From contig CAVNZM010000004.1 in assembly GCA_963693365.1 (NCBI GenBank), forward strand, positions 9,858,001 to 9,922,000: 64,000 bases of DNA, read 5' to 3'. The notes beneath the pieces were generated by a model that saw only the letters and a program-made list of their open reading frames with translations, did no database searches and had not been told where the DNA came from. Made by a program: the position numbers and the translations under genes. Below are positions 45,801 through 64,000 of this stretch, one piece after another (positions within the stretch are counted from its first letter, which is position 1; each line of letters starts with the position of its first letter). The stretch is from Amoebidium appalachense. Taxonomy: Eukaryota > Ichthyosporea.

Positions 45801-46379
45801 GAGAGAGGGAGAACCTGACACGCAGGGGCACACAAACACACGTGAAAGTATGAACGCAGCGTCATGCACACACAGCCGTGGGCGCACTCTCACGCCATGT
45901 ACGTAGGCACACCACACAAACACATAATCTGATAATGCCAAAACTGGTGCCCAAGAACGAAAAAACTCTAAGTGTGATCCTGAGCTTAACGGCGCGGCTT
46001 AACGGCACGACTAGTGGGGGGACAAGGAGGAGGGGGAAATGCGGAGAGATTAGAGTGTTATGACGATGTGAGGGGCAGGTCGGAAACGGGGGGGGGGGGA
46101 GGGGGGGGGGGTAGGTGGTTGTTGAGTTCAGAACTAATCTAAATTTGTATCGAGAGGAGGGCGATGGGTGATGTTGGGTGTGTCTCTATTCATGTTTGAG
46201 TCTGAGTGTGTCACATTTAACATCTGTCACGGGGTGGATGCACACACGTTGTGTTTGTCAGCATATATGTATAGTATGGGTCAACGTTTAGTGAATCATG
46301 ACGTGACTTGTCACAGCGCCTGTGCATGGATATTCAGCGGCGACTAGCTAGCGACTGAAGTAAGATTCACTGATGCAGA

Positions 46380-46498
46380 GAGAGAGAGAGAGAGAGTGTG
46401 TGTGTGTGTGTGTGCGTGCGTGTGTGTGCGTGTGTAGGTGTGTGTGCGTGTGTGCGCGCGCGCGCGTGTGTGTGTGTGTGTGTACTGCGCGCGCAGTT

Positions 46499-46585
<87 letters not shown>

Positions 46586-46721
46586 TGTTTAACTGGTTTG
46601 TGTTTGTGCGTGCATGCAGGCGTGCGTGCGTGTAATACGGTGTGTGCATATGCGTGGACCTTATGCGCGCGTGTGCGTGCGTAAATATAATAAGGATGGT
46701 TTTGAAGTGTTTGTGTGTGTG

Positions 46722-46815
<94 letters not shown>

Positions 46816-47215
46816 GTGTGTGTGTGTGTGCGCGCGCGCGCGTGAGTGTGTGTACGTTTGTGTGACAATGTGAATGTGTCGGTGTACGTGGGTGTGTCCG
46901 CGTGTGTGTGTACAAGTCTTTGTGGACGTCGGAGCCGTGTGTGCGCATGTGTGCTTGCATCTGTGCATGCGTGCGCGTGAGAAAGAAAGAGAATGTGTGT
47001 GTGTTTGTGTGTGTGTATGTATGCGTGTGTGTGTGTTGTGTGTGTGCGTGTGCGTGTGTCCTCAGGCTGAGCCAGGCGTGTGCGTGTGTGTTGACGGCTT
47101 GTTTGTGCGTGCGTGTGCGTGCCTAAGTATGTGCGTGTGTGTGCGTGTGCGTGCGTGTACGACACTGTGTGGGTGTGTGTGCGCGTGTATTTGTGTTGTT
47201 TGTGTGTGTCTTGTG
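46380..47215. repeat. (GA)n then long (GT)n-rich array
   Basis: GA 46380-46396, GT-rich to 46600, pure GT 46728-46812, then GTGCGT variants to about 47215. No coding exon inside. Confidence 0.9.
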
Positions 47216-47225
47216 TCACCTGTAG

Positions 47226-47295
47226 GCCATTCACCTTGAAGTCTGGGCTCAGAAGTTCAGTGTCACTGGCGCGCTATTATCTGATTATTGGCGCT
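47226..47295 (+). other. Possible upstream exon of the gene at 48011
   Basis: Bounded by CACCTGTAG and GTAAGT, 70 nt, open in two frames. In the phase that would join the acceptor-like CTTATCATAG at 47998 it reads [20 protein letters not shown] and three more residues. Joining to 47999 keeps frame with the gene. Support is only splice-site shape and phase. Confidence 0.3.
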
Positions 47296-48010
47296 GTAAG
47301 TGTAACAGTGCGTACACTGTCAACAAACAATAGAATTACACCTTTTCATTGCATCTCAGAGCATCAACCAGGCAATCCCTCTGGCCAATCACAACGCGCT
47401 TCGAATTTTATTGCTATCATAAATCCAATCAACAGGCTTTGAAAGGCCGGAAAGAAATTTTGGTAATTTGCTTTTTTGGGACTGCGCTGATGATTAGTCA
47501 AAATAAAACCAATTTAACCTTTTCAAGTTATTTTAGAATATTCATGCTTTTTACTCGCAAACTATTGCGTCAAGATCACGCATCAACTTAGATCATAATC
47601 TAGTTTGCACGTTAAAACTACCACGCCGGCGCAGTTTTAGTTTATGTAGAGATGGTTTACACCGTTACTCTCACGGTTATTTGCCTATGTTTGTCGAGTT
47701 TTCTGCACTTAGTAGCCTGCCATGCAAGGTTTCAAAAAAGATAGATGCATCAGCAAAATAGGCTTGATACAATCCAAAGGGTTAAGATCTTTTTCAAACG
47801 GTTACTGTACTGCAGAGGATCCAACACAGTTCAACAGCTAATGCATGTTCTTCCCCAGCAAAGTGTCTGAAAAAGTGCACACGGACGCACACACACAAAA
47901 GACTTGTCGAACCTTCTTCACAAACAACCTCCCATAATCTTGCCAGCGTTTATTATCAATTGTTTCTCCTCGACCCTTTCCCCATTCACTTATCATAGCG
48001 CAACTACAAA

Positions 48011-52834
<4,824 letters not shown>

Positions 52835-54015
52835 GAGCAACGGTGTTGGTGCGTGCATGGATTGGTGGGGCTAGTGGAGGATGGGTTCCTGTGGAGGAGG
52901 GGGTGGAGGGGGGAAGGGGGGTGGGAGGAGGGGGGAGGGAAGGGGGGGGGGGGGGGGGGGGGATTGGAAGTATTGATGGCTGCAAACTATAGCTACTCTT
53001 GCACGTAGGCTGGAGTCCGACGGGTAAATGTTTTCCCGTGTAAATTTATCGTTTGGGTGTTGCTGATGTGATCATGAACTGGGGGTTTGGATTTACTTTG
53101 TAGTACACCCAAGGCCTCCTAGATAAACAGGCCTTGAGTACACCACGAATCCTGTGATGTATTGTTTGGCGGTCTTTGTCACATCGGTTCAAGGACTATG
53201 TGCCGTGACTGCACAAGGACATATTGTAAGTTATTTACTGATGACACTGGTTCGTTGGTCTTGGGGAGTGTTTCTGATGAACGGGATTCTTCTCTCATCG
53301 TGTAAAAGGCACACTTATGGCCCGGAACGTATAAACGGTGCCACCTATATTTGAGACTGGTCTTAACTATAATTTTGACAAGATTTCTGTTTACAGTAGT
53401 CATAAGATTCAATAGGCATGACCATCACTGTAGATTTTGAGCCGCTAGATTATGTAAATATTGGTTTTGTGCTAGAAGACAGAATCCATGGCCCTCCATG
53501 CATGGGCTCTACACTCTGTCATATTTTACCCTGGCTTCTGTGCTCTGTTTCCGGAGTGTGTACACTACCTATGTAAACCAAAAGTAAACAAGTTGCACTT
53601 GTGTACATGCACACAGAGGGGTACCCGATGACATCGCTGCTCATGATAGGGGCCATGTGGAAGCATGCAATTGCAATGATAGCATCGAGTTTAGTCACGG
53701 ACCGTGGTGTTACAGTACGTACCGTAACGTAAGTAACATCACGGTACAGTAGCTACATCAACACCATCAATTGCTAGCTTGAAGTACAGAAGTGACTACT
53801 CAGTACAAAATTTACAGCTACAGGGTGTTTCTTTTCTTTTCTTTTTTTTCAGAGACTATCTATATTCCTACTTTTTTTAATTGTTTTATAAAAACTGTTT
53901 TTTTTAATGCCCGGGCCCTTCTGAACTTTCTGTAAGGTGTTGGGTCAGTCGTGGTAAGGGAATGGAAAAAAGAAAAAGGGAGAAGAAAAAAAAGAAAGAG
54001 GAGGGGGGTTGGGGA

Positions 54016-54060
<45 letters not shown>

Positions 54061-54627
54061 TCAACAAAAGGCCCAGCCACATCATGCAACATGTCGTGCT
54101 GCAACTTCAGTGAGTTTTTCTTATCACAAAAAGGAATGCTGTGCAAAAAAAACCCCTGAATGAACCCCCTTCTAGCAGCATCCTTCAGCATGCAAGAGCA
54201 GAAATCCCGAACTCAGTGAATAACATTAGCAGACCTCGAACATTTATCATTCTGCAGAAAGCCGAATTTTTCTGCTCACGACAGCAGAACAACCTCACTC
54301 CGAGCAGCCGAGCACAGTTTTTCTGCATTTAGCTGTATCTCTGAAGAATCATTATAACTATTACTCTGACACAGGTGTTTCAGGAAAAGCAGAGTTACTC
54401 GGCAAATTCACAGTTATTCAGCACACGCAGATTTAATGATGCAGCATTTAAAAATGCAGAAGTATTCTGCAAACAAATACGCTAGGCATAATTATGTAAG
54501 CAGATTCGTTCAAAGAAAGACAAGAAAAAAACAGATCCACTCTGTACTGAGCAGCTTGGTTTTGGAGAGAGCTAGGGGTTGGGGTGGGGTGGGGTGGGTG
54601 GGTGGTGGTGGTGGTGGTGGTGGTGGT

Positions 54628-54658
<31 letters not shown>

Positions 54659-55209
54659 GGGGGGGGGAGGGGGGGGGGGGGGGGGGGCATTGGCTGTCGA
54701 ACAAGGAGGCCGGGTGGGGGGGGGGGGGGGGGGGGGGGGGGATCCGGGGACCTCGGGGGCTATCCGAGAGAGCCGCGTTGTGTGCAAGGCCATTCTCCTG
54801 CCCGTGTTGGTCGCCGTAGCTGAAGCATATGTGGCTGTCTGGATGCCTTGATCATTAACCTGTTACTCGAAGTTGTGATGCTGGAAATTTTTGTTTCTAT
54901 TACATATTATCTCAAAGTTCATTGTTTAATTACTTATTTCTTTATATAATTAAAAAAAACTTTCGGGGGGGGGGGGGGGGGGGGGGGGGGAGGAGGAAGG
55001 GAGGGGGGGGGGGGGGGAGGGGGGAGGGGAAGGGGGAGTAACGGCTGCAGCGTGTATGGGCAGTGCTGCTGTGCGGTTTTAACACGAACATGTAGAAGGG
55101 ACGAGGTAATGAAGGATTCCATATGCTTTCGAGGCTCCAGAATGTTGTTTGCAGGAAGGTTTGCGTGTCTGTGTGCGTATGTGCGTGTGCGTGCGTGCGT
55201 GCGTGTGTG

Positions 55210-55273
<64 letters not shown>

Positions 55274-55456
55274 TTTGATTGTGTGTGCGCACAATATGCA
55301 CGTGTGTACATGTACTAGAGAGCTCTAGCTTTTCGAAGTGAACTTGACTTAAGTTTGCTAAAAAATTTCTTTTGTCTTGCCGTTGGTTTTACACGGTCTA
55401 TGTTTTGAAACGGTGAGAGCACTGCCAGGCTGGAGCTCATGTTGCGACACATGCAT

Positions 55457-55491
<35 letters not shown>

Positions 55492-55532
55492 TGTCTAAGA
55501 GATCAGCGTGATTGCGCAAACTTGGTCCCGAT
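52835..55532. other. Intergenic region, mostly unique, with poly-G blocks
   Basis: Poly-G at 52937-52962, 54018-54059, 54627-54687 and 54966-54990, GT run 55205-55267, poly-T 55459-55490. The remaining sequence is unique and AT-balanced. No splice-consistent gene found on either strand. Confidence 0.55.
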
Positions 55533-55564
55533 CACGGCCATCTAGGTGTTTCTAGATGGCCGTG
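55533..55564. other. Perfect 13-bp inverted repeat with 6-nt loop
   Basis: CACGGCCATCTAG, loop GTGTTT, CTAGATGGCCGTG. No T-run follows, so a Pol III or bacterial-style terminator is not suggested. Confidence 0.8.
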
Positions 55565-60021
<4,457 letters not shown>

Positions 60022-60028
60022 TATAAAT
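60022..60028 (+). promoter_or_regulatory. TATA box of the small C2 gene
   Basis: TATAAAT in CAAGGTATAAATGTC, 83 bp before the start codon, implying a leader of about 50 nt. Confidence 0.7.
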
Positions 60029-60104
60029 GTCATTTTTTTTTCCTCAGCAGGATCAGTAGAGAATCGAAACCTTCTCCTAGCTGTTTAGAAAGCCCTATTC
60101 CATA

Positions 60105-61161
60105 ATGTCTCTCGGCAAGGTTACCGTCACCCTCGTTAAGGTGACTGACGTGAAGGCCTCCGACATCGGTGGCAAGGCTGACCCCTTCGTTGAGTTCGAG
60201 GTACGTTTTTGTTATACATGCTGTTTCTTGGCGCGTGATATTGTGTTTGCACAAGTGCTAGACTAGTGGTGCACCCCCGGGGCCCTGAGGCTGCTGTTTA
60301 CTGCTCACGATTAGTTACTGTGAGCCTGTTGCATGTGTATTTGCACATTGCCGTACTATGTGCCCATTTCCAGTGGTGTGCCTTTCACGCCCCAGTGTCT
60401 CAATTTTGATCTGACCACTCCCTGCTGAGTGCTAGCTGGCACACAGGGCCCTCAATCGTTTGAAAGCATGAAAGTTTCAAATTCAATCCTGTAACACAGA
60501 AGTAAAGAGGCTTTTATCACTTGCATTTGCTTTTTTGGTTACTGAAACATCGTGTGACCATCGACTTCTTGACTATAGGATTATTGCTCTGCTTTGCGTG
60601 TTTGGTTTGTCTGTAGTCCATATACACCCGCCCCTTGATTCAACACCCATCTCTCCCTCCTCCTCTCCACGTGAACCACCTGAAATCCCCCCCCCCCCCC
60701 CCCCCCCCCCCCTCCCCCAGCCCCCTTCTATCACTCAATATAGGCAACACATGTCAACCTCTGATTTCCCTTAAGGTCGCTGCTCATGCATGGCATTACC
60801 AGCTCCTCCCCCCCCCCCTCCCCCCCCCCCCCCCCCCCACCCACCAACCCACCCACCCCCCAGTTCCACCATCTCTCACTGACAGCCCCTCAAAAAACGG
60901 CTCGTTTATTCCCCCTGGGATCTAACATGCACTTCAAAAACTTTCCACAGCTCGACGACTGTGAGAAGACGTCCACGTGCAAGGACAACAACCTTAACCC
61001 CGAGTTCAACGAGGTGTTTGAGTTCACAGACATTAAGGAGCCCCTTAAGCAGAAGTTGGAGGTGTGCCTGAAGGACAAGGATGTCGGCCGCAGTGAAAAG
61101 CTCGGCAAGGCCAAGGTTGAGCTGTCGGCGTGCACCCCCGGCACCGTACGTCCCTCCCCCC

Positions 61162-61192
<31 letters not shown>

Positions 61193-61733
61193 ACACCCTT
61201 CCCTTCCGCTTTCTTTGCCTCCTTTCGTCTCTACCCTCCCTCCCTCTGAGGCTTCTGTTTCTCTTGATTCTCTGCATCTCAGTCCCCCAGCCCATAACGG
61301 CTCCGATCCCCCCTTCCCCCGGGCCCCTCTCCCCCTGACCACAGACATCGTGCTGTGTGAGTCAAAACCTCCCCTTCCCCTCCCCCTTCCCCTTCCCCCC
61401 ACTCCTCCCCTCCTTCCCTCCAGATCATACCAAATGAGGTGCTTAGGATGTGTGTGTGGGGGGGAGGGCTGGGAACCAGGGGGGGGGGGGGAGGGGGGGG
61501 GGGGAGTTCAAGGAAAGACAGGAAAAGAAAAAAGAAAGAGGTTTAGGTACTTTTGCACACAAAATACAAACCTGCACACTGGGCAAGTGCTCACCCCCCC
61601 CCCCCCCCCCCCCCCTCCCCCCCCCCCCCCCCCCCCCAAACAGGAGAAAGATTTCGAGGTTGTTCTCGACCGCCATGGCCCCAACGACTCTCTGACCACC
61701 AAGGCATACATCAAGGTCTTGGTGCATGCTTAA
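60105..61733 (+). CDS. Small single-C2-domain protein
   Basis: Three exons (60105-60200, 60951-61145, 61644-61733), phase 0 at both junctions, 126 residues: one C2 domain and nothing else. It starts MSLGKVTVTLVKVTDVKASD. The second strand reads GGKADPFVEF, close to the usual G-x-SDPYV. Next come NNLNPEFNEVFEF, the canonical N-P-x-W-N-E strand with Phe for Trp, and LEVCLKDKDVGRSEKLGKA. Calcium ligands expected from the fold are present: D20 and D26 in loop 1, D74 and D76 in loop 3. Calcium-dependent binding to acidic membranes is therefore likely. No signal peptide or membrane segment, so cytosolic. Codon use is strongly biased to C/G-ending codons, and with the TATA box and AATAAA this suggests a well-expressed gene. 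Similar one-domain C2 proteins occur in plants and protists; the partner is unknown. Confidence 0.93.
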
Positions 61734-61822
61734 ATAATTAATAAGTACTACTTTAGCTAATGATGAAATGTGTTCTGAATATTAACGTATGTATGAGTGG
61801 TTTCCGGTGGCGGTGACCATGT

Positions 61823-61828
61823 AATAAA
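61823..61828 (+). terminator. Poly(A) signal of the small C2 gene
   Basis: AATAAA in ATGTAATAAAGATC, 90 bp after the stop codon. Confidence 0.75.
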
Positions 61829-62132
61829 GATCCCTTATTTTACTGCACAACATCTTCTTCATAGAAATGCACACCGCTCCTGATTAGAGATGTGTCCCCC
61901 CCCCCCCCCCCCCCCCAGGGGTGACCAGTTTTCTCCAGCAGCGGCATCATAGGCCTGAGCGCTACAAATCTCGATGAGACTTGCTCTTTTGCTTTATAAC
62001 TTTGCCACACACACACAAATCACGTTTTCCACGATAATTCAATATTGTTAATCGTTGGGGGGTTTGGCTGTATCACCTCAGTCTGCCATGAAGAGTTCCG
62101 CGGGTAGCATTTGAGCATTCTCTTTCTTGCTG

Positions 62133-62166
<34 letters not shown>

Positions 62167-62238
62167 CTTCCCTCAAATTCCTTTCTCGTCGATATACGGG
62201 TACCTCAAATCTTGCCGTAATATCTTTCATGACACCAG

Positions 62239-62968
62239 TTTGTTCATTCATGGGGCCACATGGTACTGCTCGCTCAGCGTGGGCACCGGGGGGAGGGGGA
62301 GGACAACTTGCATGGGTATGTGTGTCAGAGGGCTACGGTACTTATCAATACTAAGCGGCTAATATACTTCCACACACAAACACACACACACACACACACA
62401 CACGTTTGCAACACAACCACACCCACCCACCCACAAACACTGGTTACATGCACACACACACATCGACTGTCACATACACCGAAAGAGAGATGTTCACCAG
62501 GACATTACGTACGTACAGAATTTCATTTGGCACGCCCGTCCTCCTCACCAGCACACACGCGCATGTGTGTGTGCGCCCGCATACACACATCCACACACAT
62601 ACACACACACACCACACACACACACGTGCGCGCGCGCGCGCGCGCAACGCGGCCGCCGGGGAGGGCATTTAGTATGCTTCTATTCTACTTGGATGTGCCT
62701 AATATTAGTCTAGGCCTTGCACTGATAGGCGAGCGGCTCCGTACTGAGTTGCCCTGCAGGCATACCCGGTGAGGCATAATAAGGCGAGACAGGCCATTAC
62801 AAGATGCATATGTGGGTGTTGGGCCAGCGGTGACTAGTAGGCCCTACAGCTATGTAGTAGACGGTGTTTCAGCTTAGTGGTGGTTGTAGCTGGCTGGGGT
62901 AGAGAGACAGGAGAAAATGGCGGTGCCACCGTGTGGCCGGATGTGAACGAGAGTATGTGTTCGTGTGC

Positions 62969-62999
<31 letters not shown>

Positions 63000-63048
63000 C
63001 GCGTATGTGTGTTTGTGTGTTTGTGGATGTGTGCGTGTGCAGTGTGTG

Positions 63049-63081
<33 letters not shown>

Positions 63082-63097
63082 GTGTGTGTACATGTGC

Positions 63098-63145
<48 letters not shown>

Positions 63146-63774
63146 GTGTGTATGTGCGTGCGGCGTGGGGAGAGGATAAAACAAAATCGCAAATCATAGC
63201 GGTGTAAACATATCCATATATGGTTATATGTTTCGCGCTCTTTTTTGAGCAGTGAGCCGTTTGCCTGAACGCAAGTCAGTGCCACGGTCAGTTCACGTCC
63301 CCAACCGTGGGAGTACATACGTGGCCCAGTCACCAGTGAGCACACAGGCTGTGAGAGGACAGACTCCGCCGATATCTAAACTGCGCAGCACCTGGTTACA
63401 AAGGCCAAGGGCAACAGAAGGAGTGTCAACGTAAAGAGCTTCATGTTGGGCAGAGGACAACTGGCAGCTGATACTGGCACATACACACACGCCCATGCAC
63501 ACGCACATGCACACGCACACACACACATACTAGTACTGCTCTACACGTTTAGAACCTAATATACTTGCTTGAGGCTGGGCTCCTTGACATTTTTGTTTAT
63601 TTATTAGTCTTTTTCTTTGAAGGCTGGTCTTTCAATCTTCTAGCCTAAAAGAAAGGGAAAGAAAATACACACCACTCCCCCTACCTCAGAGCATTGGGGT
63701 TTTGCCCCAACCATCAACAGGATGTCTGCCACACCCCAGGCCTGTCCCCAGCCCATTGAAAATGCTGGAAATGA
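62239..63774 (+). CDS. Candidate exons of an unidentified gene
   Basis: Three segments with acceptor and donor shapes join in phase: 62239-62315 (GACACCAG to GTATGT), 63253-63430 (TTTTTTGAGCAG to GTAAAG) and 63721-63774 (CCATCAACAG to GTGTAT, followed by a C-rich tract). The joined peptide is basic and Ser/Pro/Arg-rich ([20 protein letters not shown], then [18 protein letters not shown]) and looks disordered; no family is recognised. The first segment begins in mid-codon and no start was found. A possible next acceptor is CTCTCCATCAG at 63903. CA and GT arrays fill the intron between 62370 and 63160. This could be chance. Confidence 0.35.
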
Positions 63775-64000
63775 GTGTATGCTCCCCTCTCCCCCCCACC
63801 CCCTTCACTTCTCCTTCTTCCCCTCTCCCCCCCTTCTTCCGTCCCTCCCATAACCCTTTCAACCGCATCCTGCATCCCTTTCCCAACTGTCTCTCTCCAT
63901 CAGTCACTATTGTACGCTCTCCTCTGTGTCTCTCTCTTTCACTTGCCTCCCACCACCCCCCTCCGCACCTTACGGGTTGCGTTCACATATCCTTTTCTCT

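Overview
This is a nuclear window from an intron-rich eukaryote. Coding sequence is cut into short exons (30-210 nt) with GT-AG boundaries and matching phases. Two TATA boxes and two AATAAA signals sit where they should. Much of the rest is simple sequence: poly-C/poly-G, (CA)n/(GT)n and (CT)n/(GA)n. The animal-like CDP-alcohol synthase and the multi-C2 protein fit a protist or early-branching holozoan, but nothing here fixes the species. Nearly all long open frames (His-Thr, Cys-Val, Ser-Leu, Pro, Gly, Arg-Glu runs) are translated microsatellites and are left out.

Layout. (1) 755-27527, plus strand: the 3' part of an MCTP-type gene (multiple C2 domains plus two C-terminal membrane segments). 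I assembled 32 exons and 985 residues by hand with phase-consistent junctions; the 5' end lies left of the window. (2) 29669-36537, plus: complete phosphatidylinositol synthase, 8 exons, 222 residues, with an intact CDP-alcohol phosphotransferase motif. (3) 39107-40732, minus: an intronless 541-residue APC-superfamily amino-acid transporter of bacterial/CAT type with its own TATA box. (4) 48011-52834, plus: an unidentified coiled-coil/disordered protein of at least 342 residues in 3 exons. (5) 60105-61733, plus: a complete 126-residue single-C2 protein, 3 exons, TATA box and poly(A) signal. (6) 62239-63774, plus: three phase-compatible candidate exons of an unidentified gene that may run off the right edge. 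Three products (MCTP, PI synthase, small C2 protein) concern membrane lipids or membrane binding, but each looks like an independent transcription unit; nothing suggests co-regulation.

The least ordinary signals are in the introns. Many introns begin with a donor followed within about 25 nt by a C-rich tract, and many end with (CA)n running straight into the acceptor CAG. A dispersed element, with two 264-bp copies (about 97% identical by eye) and four degenerate relatives, always runs in the same direction and always ends at a poly-C tract; the full copies carry tRNA-like box A/box B motifs. Other structures are composite C(n)A(n) tracts on both strands, two apparent GC-AG introns, an acceptor-bearing minisatellite, a 161-bp tandem duplication whose end is the start of a poly-C run, and a 335-bp inverted-repeat (MITE-like) element.
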